Origin: Lepidostoma basale
Taxonomy: Eukaryota; Arthropoda; Insecta; Trichoptera; Lepidostomatidae
DNA: 64,000 nucleotides
NCBI GenBank assembly: GCA_022606425.2
Contig: JAHDVF020000192.1
Span: 1 to 64,000 of the forward strand
Reading direction: 5' to 3'
The position numbers and the translations under genes were made by a program. Of this stretch, positions 10,375 to 21,554 are shown one piece after another; positions within the stretch are counted from its first letter, which is position 1, and every line of letters begins with the position of its first letter. Below the pieces are notes generated by a model. That model was given only the letters and a program-made list of their open reading frames with translations, ran no database searches and had not been told where the DNA came from.

Positions 10375-11590
10375 TGAGTAAGTAATTCTTAATTGCTTAT
10401 TCTACCTTTTCAATTTCTTAAGTATAAATAATTGTTCGAGAAAATTCTAGAAATGAATTGCCTGAATGATTCGCTGTTTTCGTAATGCTTTTTACAAGTT
10501 TCGTATATCTTATGTTCAATTTCGGGTAAAAGTATACCACCGAAAGCGCTGAAAAACCTACCCCGGTGTTACGCAATAGTATTTTAAAAGTTGCTGAGCG
10601 CTCTCAACGAGTAACAAGTCGCTACTCGCAATACATCTTAATAAAGGGAGAGCGTCAACATACAATAAACCTAAATCAAAACGTGTTCCATATGAATCCC
10701 ATTAAAGTCCGCTGTTATGGTTGTAAATAAAAACAATAAATAAATAGTAGAGCCAAACAGAATTTATGGACATCGCAAAGATGGCCTGGATTATTCTTCG
10801 TGAAATATGACCAGCCCCACAGCGCCAACCCTCCCTCTGTTACCTTTTCATTTACGTGTAATATTTAATATTTATTAGGGTTTTCAAAGGCGAGGGCATC
10901 TTTTTGCGGTATAAGAGATTTCCAACCTCCAACAAGTACCAGGCTGTTAAAATACGGGGAATGTTATATTGCCTTGTTCGGGTACTTCTTCAGTGGGTTT
11001 TTAAGAACAATCTATTCCTACCATTCTAATTATAATTACAATTTTTTCATGTAATATGTTTTCAAGATAAAGCTAGTAAATTGTAACAAAATTAACTCAA
11101 TGATATTCAATGGGACCATTTCATTCATACAGATATACTCGTACATATTCAAAACGAAAATTTCATATAAATTATTAAATAATTGTGATATAACAGTGTT
11201 TCGAAATTAAAACTGTTAATAAAATTAACCCCGTTAAAATATTCATCATATAAATTCTGAAATAACGAAATCATTTACCATACATCAGAATTAAATATCA
11301 ACAAATTAATTTATTCTATACCTATTATAAATCACTTTGTTTTGTGGATACACACATGAAAATATTTATTTAAAAAAATCACCTTTTTGTTTTTATAGAG
11401 TCTACATTACCTCCTTTTATTTATTTTTGGCGTTTCCGCTTATATGTTTGCAAATTAGGCATTTCAGAAAGAGTGATTCTATGTTGCCTTTGAGAAAAAA
11501 TATTGTTTTATTTTGCGTTACTTAAGAGTTATTATAATACATTATTTGATTTCAAATGGGGAAAATTTCCAGCAAAAAAAAAAGGAAGAC
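10375..11590. other. Repeat-poor stretch (10540-10990) then AT-rich DNA
   Basis: 10540-10990 matches none of the repeats I traced and is more GC-balanced than its surroundings, including a C-rich patch near 10810-10850. No ORF or convincing splice pair. It may be conserved non-coding DNA; this is inference. 11000-11590 is AT-rich, with two short motif-free ORFs. Confidence 0.35.
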
Positions 11591-11619
11591 CAGGAAGGCA
11601 TTAACCATGAAGGCAGCAA

Positions 11620-11945
11620 TAATAGACCGCCACAAAGTTCTTTCCTGACATTTCGCTTCCTCGACATCAATACTACGTGTCATGAAAGTACGTCGATTTC
11701 TTAGACTCCTCACATGGCCGATATTTATTGTTCATGCCCAGTTTTCCTTGTGCGGACGGTGTGAATAGCCTGGAGAACACTGTCGAGAGACCGAGAGAGA
11801 TGGCGTAGGGGTTGAGAGACTTAAGTCCAGCAGTGGATGGAGACAAGCTGACGAAGAGTTTTCCTCGGTCTTCCTCTGTTTCTTGTTCCGTTTACGTAAT
11901 TCACATATTTACGTTTTTGTGATTATTTTTTCATTCATTAATTTT
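11620..11945 (-). pseudogene. LINE-A remnant split by a LINE-C end
   Basis: 11620-11748 corresponds to the minus-strand LINE-A 3' part (CFQERNFV..RCLDVEEA region). The element resumes at 11857 with GRGRPRKT- and NEVNGTR-coding sequence and fades at about 11945. The interruption is a 108-bp plus-strand LINE-C 3' end bounded by 9-bp repeats. Confidence 0.7.
11740..11865 (+). mobile_element. LINE-C 3' end (108 bp) with 9-bp target duplication
   Basis: The insert 11749-11856 encodes WRTLSRDRERWRRG, followed by the RTE-type 3' end 'cagcagtggatggagacaag'. It is flanked by agttttcct at 11740-11748 and again at 11857-11865. The duplicated bases are LINE-A sequence (consensus cacgttttcctcgg). It is an extreme 5' truncation that keeps only the last part of the ORF and the 3' UTR. 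Confidence 0.8.
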
Positions 11946-11949
11946 GTGT

Positions 11950-12535
11950 ATATTCATTTATTTTTATATATTACTGTTATTAACGTTTATTCAATGAAGC
12001 TTCTGAAAATTTTTAATACATAATTTTAAAGGGATATTCCATTAAAGAAACTTTTCATCTCAAAGCACAATTTTCGGACGTTATTTCGAAATGTTTAAAT
12101 ATATTTTAATGTAATTAATTAAATTTAAGAACTTTTGATACATGGATTTAAGCGTAATAAAATATTTCAATTTATCGAAATCCAATTTAACTGACAAAAC
12201 CAACTGCAGGTATTAAAATGTTTCTCAAATTATACCCTCAATCCCTCCCCACTCCAACCCCTGCGCCTACACGCCCAGTCGCCAGCAGTTCATTACATAT
12301 TATTTATTCACCATCGGAACAGTATTTCCGTAATTACCAGAAAGTTTTTGGCCCATGAATTTTTGATTTGAAGTAATCGACAGGCGTTGTGTTATTTTTA
12401 AATTAAATTTGAACAACTAAAAACTAACTTATTAACTGATTAATTGTTCCTTGAGCAATTGTATAAAGCTACGAATTAAATAATTAATACGAATGAAAGC
12501 GTCGATTTTCTAGAAGTTTATTCATAATTTATGGG
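11950..12535. other. AT-rich stretch without a recognised gene
   Basis: No supportable feature beyond a short C-rich patch at 12235-12290. Confidence 0.5.
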
Positions 12536-12538
12536 AAT

Positions 12539-12569
12539 GACATGTTTCCCATTTCTCAAACATTATCAA
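12539..12569 (-). ncRNA. Hammerhead-like module, TTGATAA subfamily (degenerate)
   Basis: Minus strand: AT, TTGATAA, T, a weak stem II, GGAAA, then ACATGT and C, then AT. The TTGATAA core, the ACATGT palindrome and the inner AT/AT pairs are kept, while stem II has decayed. Confidence 0.4.
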
Positions 12570-12584
12570 ATGTCTACATTAATT

Positions 12585-13087
12585 ATATAAAAATGGAGTT
12601 CTGGTCCCAACCCTAATGTATGGAAGCGAAGCATAGAACTGGCAGAAGAAGGATGAGAGTAGAATAAATGCGGTAGAGATGAGGTCCCTAAGACGTATGT
12701 GTACGATATACGAATCTCAAATGCTGATATAAGAAAGGAATGTAGAGCGGAAGAAGGTATTATGAACAAAATTATGAAAGGATCGCTGCGTTGGTTCGGA
12801 CATATGGAACGCATGGATGGAGAAAAAATGGTTAAGAAAGTATACGTTAATGATGTAAATGGGGTGCGAAGTCGAGGCAGACCGAGGAAAACATGGCATG
12901 ACCAAATTAATCAAATTTTAAAGGTTGATCATGTAAGAAGTCGGAGGAATCGACGTGCGTGTATGACTCGTTGTATGAATGTGGAGGAATCTAGAGAGGT
13001 TTGCCAGGATGGAGTAGTGTGGCGGTCCATTCTCTCTGCCTACCCCTGCGGAGAAACGGCGTGATGGTTTGTTTGTTTGTTTGTTTG
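12585..13087 (+). pseudogene. LINE-A copy with a (GTTT)n tail
   Basis: The plus-strand frame 12699-13064 is open for 121 codons: ISNADIRKECRAEEGIMNKI, GSLRWFGHMERMDGEKMVKK, SRGRPRKTWHDQINQI and the end SAYPCGETA. The part before 12699 (VLVPTLMYGSEA..WQKKDESRINAVEMRSLRRMC) is in another frame because of a small deletion near 12705. The 3' tail is five GTTT units (13067-13088), not the TTAG units seen in most copies. It forms a subfamily with the copy at 42.85-43.41 kb. Confidence 0.85.
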
Positions 13088-13089
13088 CA

Positions 13090-13985
13090 ATAATATCACA
13101 TACATATTTCATATATGCAAAAAAAGCTTATTAAGGATATACAACACATTAATAAGAATATACAACACATTTATAAGAAGGCCAATTTATATATTTTACA
13201 ACATTAATACAAAATGTTTTAATATATATATATTTTTTTTTATAAATTAAAACACTGTTTTTTCTACTTTTGAGTTTATTTGTCTCGGCATGTTTCGAAG
13301 GCTTTACACGTTAATCGTCGGGAGAACGGTGTAAACAATCATAACAGTTTATATAAGTGTTTCTTAACCGTATTAAAGAATCGCCCCCTTTACCACGGTA
13401 AAATTATCCAGCCCCCCACCCCCCCCCCTCCCAAATGTGAAATACAAAATTTACACTTTTCTCCACGTATGTATTTTTTGCAATCGATTTCCTACTATAA
13501 ATAAAAATATTGGAGAAATAAAAATAAAACACGTGATTATTTTTATAAACATAATGTATTTATTGCCGTTTTTTTCATATTAACATTACACACAACATTA
13601 TAATATTATTTGAATAAAAAAAAATACATAATTTAATAAGAAAATAATGAAATTTTTAATAAAAAATAAAGTTAATGAGATCCTTGAGCCTCGTGTGATT
13701 GCGCCAATTTCTTAATATTAGTTTCAAATTTACTTAAATACAATCTCATATCTCCTCTTTGGCTTATTTGTAATCGATTTCGATCGTTCTCCCGGTGATA
13801 AAGAGTATAGCCTTCGAAACATGTCGAGAAATATTATCTCAAAAGTGGAAAAAAGTGTTTAAATTCATGAAAAATTCGTCATTATGGAATTCCACAGTGT
13901 TAACCGCCTTTAGTTTATCTTTAAGAAATACGTTTTCGTTTTTTTATATTTAATTATGAAAATGTCGGGAAAAGTTTAACAATAC
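13090..13985. other. AT-rich stretch; possible degenerate ribozyme-like and hAT pieces
   Basis: 13275-13340 (minus) and 13790-13830 (plus) both contain GAAACATG.CGAG preceded by a hairpin, but their cores deviate at positions 3-4 of the hammerhead. 13374-13440 holds a C run with 'cgccccctttac', resembling the hAT miniature element at 52.5 kb. No gene. Confidence 0.35.
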
Positions 13986-13989
13986 GTAT

Positions 13990-14360
13990 TTTCAAGTGAC
14001 CACAATACCTTCCGTCAATCCTGTCGCCGCTGGCTGGGAATTTCTCTCAAGTAATTTTTTTTCATACTTAATACGCTGAAAGTCATGAGAGAGAACCCGA
14101 GTCAGCGTGACGACGAGCGCAGCCGAACAAATATCCGCCGACCGACCGCAAAAGCCCTTTGGAGCAACTTCGGCCCCGCGGAACTTCGGATGAAAGCATG
14201 AAAACCAGGTAATTATAATGTTTCGGTATCACTCGAAATTAGCAAATTACGTTTGAGACTTGTACAAATATTATTTTGGTTCTTTGAAAACGGGTTTTCT
14301 TGCCTATTTACCACAATCTCCTGCAGTACCCTACCCGGGCACAGAAAAGTACCGCCGAGG
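13990..14360 (+). other. Repeat-poor GC-rich block with a splice-donor lookalike
   Basis: 14085-14210 is clearly GC-richer than the flanks and ends in accag|gtaatt at about 14207, a plausible 5' splice site. The only nearby ATG is followed within three codons by TGA, so if this is an exon it would be 5' UTR. I see no matching upstream acceptor or core promoter. Alternative: conserved non-coding sequence. Confidence 0.25.
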
Positions 14361-14364
14361 AAGG

Positions 14365-16380
14365 TTAGAGTGGATATCTCCATTTTGCGAAATTCCCAAA
14401 GTCAATTAGTGAAAGTTTACGTTACCTTTGTGGGAAATGAAATTGTAAAACGGGAACTTCGACGCATTATAATTGGAATTTTCTCCCGCGAGTTTGGTCA
14501 TACAAACATGCTGAAACATTTCATATTCCCTACCCTTTGAGAAACAAATTAAACTTTTTTCGTGTGTACACGATTTCGGTGGATAGAATTTAAATTTCAC
14601 TTCTGTTTCATTACAATTTTACGGGTAGGCGCTGTACTGCGAGGGTATTCCTTATGTAGTAGTATATAAAGATATCTAGCATTGTCGCTATGTTTTATTC
14701 GCTTTTCGCGGCTGAGTATCGCGGCTCCGTTCGCCAAATGTTAATAAGGAATCGCGCTTCGCTACATTTACTCCTCAAATATTTTACACGAGACAATATC
14801 TGTGCTCAAATTGATGGCTGCTCCTTTTAACAACCGATCCGGAGACAAATAGACATCCAAACAATGAACCTGCTAATAAAAATAAAAATCCGCCGCATAA
14901 CATTATGCGCTCTGCAAAATTTTAAATTCATTTTTATGAGATTATATCAAGTCCCTCAAGCCTGAGGCTTTCCCGATTTGAATAATGGCATATTGTACTG
15001 CGTTTGGGAGGTCCACTGTAATGCTCGAGTGGAATGAACGTGTGAATCATCAAATTTGTATCACCCGGCATCGCTGGGCCACTAAACCGCGAGAAAACGT
15101 AAAAGTCAACAAATTAAATATGATTATAAACCTCATCTCATCTATCAATAAATGAGTAGGTAACTAATTAACACGAATGAAAACATATGTTTTCTAGAAG
15201 TTTTATTATGATTTGTGGGAATGGGAATGTCATTCCCATAAAATAAAATAAAAACTTCCGGGAAACGGACGTTTTTATTGGTATTAATTATTTAATATTT
15301 ACATCATTGTTCATGTAACATTAAATGAATGTATATCTATTTAATTTAGTTTCCTAGTTTAATTAAATACTTTTATAATAAAACTAGGAAACTGTTACCT
15401 TTGTTTAAATACCATTTAGACATCATCTTATGTAATATACTCATATAATGAAACTCATTATTATAATATGACATCTGGCTTGTTCAGTATTAATAACTTT
15501 AAAAATATATATTCATCTTTCTCTTCTTCACTTATTCACTTCACACTTTTATCTCATCCTTCTCTTGCTATTGTTGTGGAAGGTTTTGCCGACTTGTGTC
15601 GTTTTCAGGGGTGCCAGGTATTATATTAAAACAACACGTGGAGAGACCTTCCTTTCCCCCTATATTATATTAAAACACACAGATTGTATGATTTTTTTTT
15701 CTATATGTTTTAAAATTAAGAATAATCGTATAAACAATACATAATAATGCATTTGTGAACATTTAAAACATAAATTTAAATGTGTCTCACATCGAAACAT
15801 CTTCGAAGATGTTAGAAGATTGCACCTGTAAAACACAATAAAGGAGTCATTTGCAAACAGCCCGCCAATAAATAAATCCAACTTCACACGGGTTTATTGA
15901 TATTGATGTTGTTCTCCGCTCTCCTCGAGATGGAGGTACAAAGGTTTCATAGTTCAATATAAACTTTCCTCTCGGCTGGTATTCCTCTGTGTAAAACTCA
16001 TAGACATCCAGGTTTACTGCATATTGAAGGAGCGCCGCCTAAAGGAAACAGAGGACATACTCAGCCATCCAATAATATAAGCAATAACGCCCATCCACTA
16101 AAGGGTGGAACTGAGTAAATTTTAAATTTATTCCCATTTTATATAAGTTAAAAGCGTGTACAGACTTCCTGTTGGGCTTACATGGATAACAGGGTAACGT
16201 CTTTTATATAGAACAGTATTTCAACAAATTTCACGTTATAAGCAATATTCATAAATTTCTACAAGATGTCTAAAAGCATTATTTTCTTTATTTTAATTCA
16301 TAAAAAAATCGTAATTATTCTATACGACCATATTTGGAATACTTCTAGTATTTTCATATTTATCAGATAGACTATTTATG
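14365..16380. other. Stretch without a recognised gene
   Basis: AT-rich with moderate-complexity patches at 14640-14790, 14950-15090 and 15900-16100. The ORFs at 14253-14540 and 15660-15887 have no motifs. A relic of the 'ttctagaagttttatta..gggaatg' repeat that often flanks TTGATAA modules is at 15190-15240. Confidence 0.4.
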
Positions 16381-16381
16381 T

Positions 16382-16668
16382 ATTAAAGATTAATTGTATC
16401 TCGATAGAGACGAAGATGTAAATTATTTGGAAACAAAATATGGCGATCGAGGCGTTTACAGCATTTATGACCTGTCATTGATTGGGTTTAGCGATCGCTT
16501 TATGTAATACAACATTCCCCATTCCGCCCTTATTACGACCACCACGTCTGCCAACTATTTTTAGAAGATGTGTATATGCTACTATGTAAACCCCTCGACC
16601 ACCATATTCTGTTTCCAAATAATTTACATCTTCGTCTCTATTGAGATACAATTAATCTTTAATGATTA
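16382..16668. repeat. Dispersed repeat 'R1', inverted pair
   Basis: 16382-16435 and 16617-16668 are inverted copies of about 52 bp (attgtatctc.atagagacg..tttggaaaca). Between them lies the R1 body (gacctgtcattgattgggtt, then cattccccattccgccctta). Other copies: 25105-25275 and 49060-49215 (minus), 47560-47700 (plus), 8008-8062 (partial). There is no ORF and no clear pol III box. It could be a SINE body or a miniature element. Confidence 0.7.
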
Positions 16669-16794
16669 ACCCGTAATGGGTAAAATCCAGTATTTGTATA
16701 CATTAAAAAAAACAAAATGTTATTTATGTATTGTATACAAATTTCATTGAGAACGTTTTGATAATTCTAGCAATGTTAATTTTAAAATTCTGCT

Positions 16795-17010
16795 ATTTTC
16801 GCCCCTGCACATTCGCCACAGAAGCGGTCGCAAATCTCATATATTTATTACAATTTCATCAAACGTCTGACGCTTCTGGCCGCCGTGGGGCCAGCCTGTT
16901 ATTAATTACCACACCGGAGCGGCTCCCCCATCCGGGCTTTAGCGGGGAGGAACGTAAACTATGCAGTGCACCACAGCTGCAAGGGCGGCCTCTTAATCCT
17001 TCGTGAATTT
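16795..17010. other. GC-rich repeat-poor block
   Basis: Unlike its AT-rich surroundings and not matched to any repeat traced here. A 91-codon frame (16731-17006) crosses it without a recognisable motif. Candidate conserved non-coding DNA; low confidence. Confidence 0.25.
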
Positions 17011-17084
17011 CAGGGTAAACAAACAAAATTGATGGACAAGAGACGGTGACTGAAAAGGGACTCGTGATTTAATAACACTTTATT

Positions 17085-17793
17085 TTACTAAACTAACTAA
17101 CTAATTAACCATCACGCCGTCTCCCCGTAGGTGTAGGCAGAAAGAATGGACTGCCACACTTTTCTTTCCTGACATATTTCTCTCGTTTCCTCAACATTCA
17201 TACATCGTGTCATGCACGCGCGTCGATTTCTCTAACTCCTTACATGGCCGACATTCAATATTTGATTTATTTTATCGTGCCACGTTTTCCTCGGTCTTCC
17301 TCTATTTCTGGTTCCATTTACATCATTAACATATAATTTTTTTACTATTCTTTCTTCATTCGTTCTTTCCATATGTCCAAACCACCTTATCCTTTCATTA
17401 TTTTGTTCATGACACCATCATTCGCACCGCATTCACTTCTTATATTTTCATTCGATACTCTATCATACACAGAGTATCCACACATTCGTCTAAGAGATAT
17501 CATTTCTACTGCATTTATTCTACTTTCATCCTTCTTTTGCCAGTTCCATGCTTCGCATCCATACATAAGGGTCGGTAGAAGAACACCATTGTGCACTGCT
17601 ATTCTAGCTTTTTTGGATAGGTTTTTGTTTGCGATGACAACTTTAAGTGCACCATTCACTTTGTTGCCTGCCCCAACCCTTCTTTCAATATCCCTCTCCA
17701 CTCGCCCATCTCTTGTAAACATACTACCTAAATACACGAACTCAACTACTTGCTCCAAATTTTCACCATTCACGCCAATGTTGCAGACTGTTA
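17085..17793 (-). pseudogene. LINE-A copy with a TTAG tail
   Basis: The tail (units of actaa on the plus strand) is at 17090-17110 and the GETA stop block at 17113. The frame 17387-17773 reads NGENLEQVVEFVYLGSMF, DIERRVGAGNKVNGALKVVIA, LLPTLMYGCEAWNWQKKDES and SLRRMCGYSVYDRVSNENIR. The C-terminal 95 codons lie in another frame after a small deletion near 17385. The 5' end stops at 'gttgcagactg', just before the second copy. The YADD box is absent. Confidence 0.85.
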
Positions 17794-18303
17794 TGGTTAT
17801 TACTAACTAACTAACTAACTTACCATCACGCCGTCTCCCCGGAGGGGTAGGCAGAAAGAATGGAGCACCACACTGTTCTGTCCTGACATACGTCTCTCGC
17901 TTCCTCTACATTCAAACATCTTGTCATGCACGCACGTCGATTTTTCCGACTCCTCACGTGACCGACATTCAATATTTGATTGATTTTATCGTGCCACGTT
18001 TTCCTTGGCCTTCCTCTATTTCTAGCTCCGTTCACGCCGTTTACATATACCTTCTTTACCATTCTGTCTTCACTCATTCTTTCCATGTGTCCAAACCATC
18101 TTAATGACCCTTTCCTTATTTTGTTCATAATACTTTCATTCGCACCACATTCACTTCTTATACTTGCATTTGTCACTCTATCATATACAGATTTGCCACA
18201 CATTCGTCTTAGAGATCTCATTTCTACTGCATTTATTCTACTTTCATCCTTCTTTTGCCAGTTCCATGCTTCACTTCCATACATAAGGGTCTGGTTATTA
18301 CTA
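17794..18303 (-). mobile_element. LINE-A insertion with 12-bp target duplication
   Basis: The insert 17806-18291 is flanked by tggttattacta at 17794-17805 and 18292-18303. The tail is TTAG units on the minus strand. The coding part (about 17826-18291) is one open frame from LMYGSEAWNWQKKDESRINA to the SAYPSGETA stop, nearly identical to the copy at 1-500. It is 5'-truncated to under 500 bp, uninterrupted, and one of the youngest LINE-A insertions here. It lies in the same orientation, directly next to the copy at 17085-17793. Confidence 0.9.
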
Positions 18304-18579
18304 TCATAATATAAATAGGCAAACACCCAGATATCGTCAAAGAAAGTGTAAAAGAATATTCTGAATACGAAAGAAATAGAGAGGAATACTTCGATTCTCT
18401 GCAAAAGAAATTTGAAATGCACACGAAACGCTTGCCCGGGAATGTTTCTGGATTTTTAAAATTTTATTCTGATTATTGTAGTATGATAAAATTTGGTTTA
18501 CTTCAGTGAATATTTCACGGATTGCAACTAGTAATACATATTATTTTAAGTTTCAATCCTATGTATTGGTTTGCACCAA

Positions 18580-18835
18580 AGTCTATGGTTGAATCGAAAC
18601 TTGCTTGGGTTGACCCTGCGACTTTTGCTCCCAACAACGGTTAATTTCGCCCAACCTAGCCAGATCAGCCAGAACATTATCTATTAGGCCTTCCACGATG
18701 TCTTACTTCGGCTGATCTTGACGCGTACAGAATCTCTCCGGATCGGCATATACAGGTATGTAGGTGACCAATCCATACCGGCTTTTACGGTGATGCTGGG
18801 TCACTCTACAGATTTATTGTATATTGGACCTAGAT
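18580..18835. other. Moderate-complexity stretch, unassigned
   Basis: GC-balanced and possibly a decayed repeat; minus-strand frames give short LINE-like strings but no diagnostic motif. Confidence 0.25.
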
Positions 18836-18844
18836 AATATTATA

Positions 18845-19018
18845 TCATTGATAAAAGACATATACGACACCTCATGGATGAAAGTCCCGGGCGCGATTCC
18901 CAGCGATGGCAGTGTAATTGTCACAATGTCTTTGGTCTGGTGTAGAATTCACGTGACAATAAAATGCCGATAGATTAACTACCTATCACATGTCACGAGA
19001 ATCAACATGATAGCTAAA
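18845..19018 (+). repeat. tRNA-headed SINE (family S1), 5' part degraded
   Basis: Shares with the 56285-56465 copy a box B-like 'cgcgattcccagcgatgg', then 'ggtctggtgtagaattcacg', and ends 'ctatcacatgtcacgagaat'. Box A is too decayed to call here. Confidence 0.7.
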
Positions 19019-19019
19019 C

Positions 19020-19380
19020 CCTTTACATAGATTTGGCTCGCGCTGTAATGATGTAAAAACGATTCAACACAATAATAATTGTTGCACTCCCAGCGACAAC
19101 CGTTTTTACACTCCCAAGATGTGAGGGGCGTGTTGGCACGACATTACTTGTGGCAATGTACACTATAATCCTTCTCATTTCACGGAAACTATCACCAAAA
19201 CAAATCGCATTTGATGGATGGCAGCAATCATAGCGGCGCGTCAGCGCGGGCGAGCTTGGGGCTCAATAATGTAAAACTCCTTATTAAATTATGAATACGA
19301 ATAAAAAGTATGTTTTCAATAAGTTTTATTAAATTTTATGGGAATGAAATCTTTTTCCTTGCTGAGGCATTATCAATTGA
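19020..19380. other. No gene recognised
   Basis: Unassigned sequence; 19310-19385 is a remnant of the repeat that flanks the TTGATAA ribozyme-like modules (aagttttattaaatttta, then ggcattatcaa). Confidence 0.4.
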
Positions 19381-19389
19381 TATTTAATT

Positions 19390-19690
19390 TTCTTCTTTAT
19401 AGTATCCATAACTGATACGTTCTTCTTATTCGTCTCCTTATAGACCTTTGATCTGAAATCAGGCTGGTCTCTCCTGGGAGGTTGACCCCCAACTATCTCT
19501 CCATCTCTTCACTATCTCTCAGTATCTTCTGCGTTGTCTGGCCCATCTCACGACATCCTCCACCTTGCAAATCTCGCGGATAACCGTGTTCCTCACCCTA
19601 TCACGAATAGTCTTTCCTGCTATCATCCTCAGCGTCCTCATCTCTACCACCCATACTTAAGCCTTCTTTGTTGTGGTATCCGCTATGGTC
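19390..19690 (-). pseudogene. LINE-I RT C-terminal fragment
   Basis: The minus strand gives broken frames with RERLFVIG-, VGGQPPRRDQ- and DGEIVGG-like pieces in the order usual for a LINE RT end. A related stretch lies at 61000-61280 (shared 'accgtgttcctcaccctatc'-like block). Assignment to a LINE rests on this resemblance and position; no catalytic motif remains. Confidence 0.4.
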
Positions 19691-19745
19691 TCAATTGTAT
19701 ATGTCAGTACTGATACGTAATTTCAATTTTTTTACATCGCAAACT

Positions 19746-19936
19746 TTCTCAAATTCTAACTAACTAACTAACCATCACGCCGTCTCCCCGAAGGGGTAGA
19801 CAGAAAGAATGGACTGCCACACTTTTCTTTCTTGACAAATTACTCTCGATTCCTCAACATTCATACATCGTGTCATGCACGCGCGTCGATTTCTCTGACT
19901 CCTCACATGGCCGAGATTCAATTATTCTCAAATTCT
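19746..19936 (-). mobile_element. LINE-A 167-bp insertion with 12-bp target duplication
   Basis: ttctcaaattct occurs at 19746-19757 and 19925-19936. The insert 19758-19924 has TTAG tail units and codes only for the last about 45 residues of LINE-A (RVTRCMNVEESR, then SAYPFGETA). It is a textbook severe 5' truncation. Confidence 0.85.
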
Positions 19937-19939
19937 TAT

Positions 19940-20425
19940 TGTGATAATGTATCTCATTTTCAGGATTCTATATGCAATCAAAACGAAAGATAATAAAATA
20001 AAGGCAAATATTGCATTTAACAGAAATTTAAATAAAATATTAGTTTATAATACACAAGTTCGGTTCAGTCTCTCATAAATGGCTCTTTTCTCTCGCACAG
20101 ACAATCAGCTGTAAGTGTGTTGCCACGCCACTGTGTTCACAGCATAATGGAAACACTTTTGGCAAATGAATCGCCGGCGAGACTAGCCCGTTTACAATAT
20201 GAATGCATCCGTCAGTGATGTGCGGTGGAGCACCGCCCGCGGTCGGAGCGGTGCAACGGCGGGGGCGGGGTGCCCTATTGCAAACAAATAGTTCGGTCCT
20301 TCTCTGCTGCGGCTCACAACTCGCGCTCAAAGGTTACTTCTGTTGGGTTGTGTTGGTACCGAAGCTGTTCGTTACTTGCTCCACTGTCTACAAACTCGAA
20401 ACGTTTACTATAAATCAACCCATTT
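19940..20425. other. Stretch with GC-rich patch, no gene called
   Basis: 20200-20380 is GC-rich and gives overlapping short ORFs on both strands, but none has a family motif. Repeat-poor; candidate regulatory or conserved sequence, low confidence. Confidence 0.25.
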
Positions 20426-20426
20426 A

Positions 20427-21065
20427 TAAACATCTTCTTCTTCTTCTTCTTCATTGCTAGCCTTCTTCTCTCCACTGCTGGATATAGGTCTCTTCCAATT
20501 TCCTCCACTCGTCTCTATCCTGCCCTCTTTGTATCCAAGATTTTCCAACCTTTTGACAATATCATCGGTCCATCTTTTTTTATGCCCGAGCCATAGAGGG
20601 CTCCCTTCGCTTACCCGAAGCTGTTATAGGCGCAGCGGCGCCTTTCGTCAGCTTCACTCGTGCACTCCCTAGGCCCGTCCTCCGTCCATGCGGGACTTAC
20701 GTTAAAAATAATAATAATAATATGTATATATTTGCAACCAAGGGGGACCCAGACCACATTTAAGCTACGAAACTCTCCCTCGATGTCCCGCCGTACACAC
20801 ATAGCAATACAACAGCAAAAGAAAATACACAATTGATACATAAATATCTGCTTCGTTACTGCTACATAAATATCTGATACAAAAATCTGCTTCGCATCGG
20901 TCCATTTCATCGGTGGCCTTCCGACACTTCGCCTATTTGCCCATGGTCTCCAACTGAGTATCCTGGGTGCCCATCTGTTGCCACCCTGTCTAGCCAAGTG
21001 TCCAGCCCATTGCCATTTCAATTTTGCCACTCGGTCCATGACGTCACCAACCCTGGTGCGGCGTC
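20427..21065 (-). pseudogene. LINE-C-like RT end with a (GAA)n tail, interrupted
   Basis: The minus strand at 20885-21060 encodes MDRVAKLKWQWAGHLARQGG and WRPWANRRSVGRPPMKWTD. 20460-20590 continues toward the 3' end (..KKRWTDDIVKRL.., ..W.EEIGRDLYPAVERR) and a tail of AAG/GAA units at 20428-20452. In between, 20600-20705 is repeat R2 and 20706-20880 is unrelated AT-rich DNA, so the element has been broken by an insertion. Confidence 0.7.
20598..20705 (-). repeat. Repeat 'R2'
   Basis: A second copy is at 23215-23318 (cgcttacccgaagctgttat, then cctaggcccgtcc and ggacttacgtta). The two minus-strand translations stay alike (NVSP.W...GPR.C.SEADE), which may mean R2 is the end of another LINE ORF. 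Only two copies are visible. Confidence 0.55.
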
Positions 21066-21255
21066 TGATTTATTCATTCCTTATGCGGTCACGCAAGCTC
21101 ACACCAAACATATATGAAGAGAAAAATTTAACCGCCACACTGTTCTTTCCTTCTTATATTTATTTCGCTTCCTCAACATTCATATATCGTGTCTTGCACG
21201 CTCGTCGATTTCTCCGACTCCTCGCGTAGCCGTGATTAAATATTTGATTGATTTG

Positions 21256-21490
21256 AATACAACTGTGCATCTAACGATCTGTGACACAAAACTCATGTCT
21301 CGTCGGATGATGAGGTCTAGCTTTCCTTCCATTTCTTACGCGGTCTTCCAGGTGGACGGTGTACGGAGGGGATTTCATAAGCGGCTGTATTTGCAAGTCT
21401 GTCACCATCCATTCGGTCTACATGGTTCCTCCAGTATCTTCTTCTGGATCTACTCCACTGAACGATATCCTTTATCCGATATGGCGCCTA
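21256..21490 (-). pseudogene. LINE-D 3' end fragment
   Basis: Strong match to 50805-51010 (acgatctgtgacac, tcatgtctcgtcgg, ggtgtacggaggggatttca, ctccactgaacgatatcct). The minus strand carries remnants of the IPYGHRPPGRPRK-type C-terminal block. Frame is broken. Confidence 0.75.
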
Positions 21491-21554
21491 TGGCGCACTA
21501 GAAAAAGACTGACCGATAAGTACAGTCTTTAGAAGTTTCTTAAATTTTACCGTC

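Noticed and set aside
17797..17825. Telomeric repeat from the TTAG/CTAA arrays
   Set aside because: The units are four bases, not TTAGG, and always follow a LINE-A stop codon; they are 3' tails.
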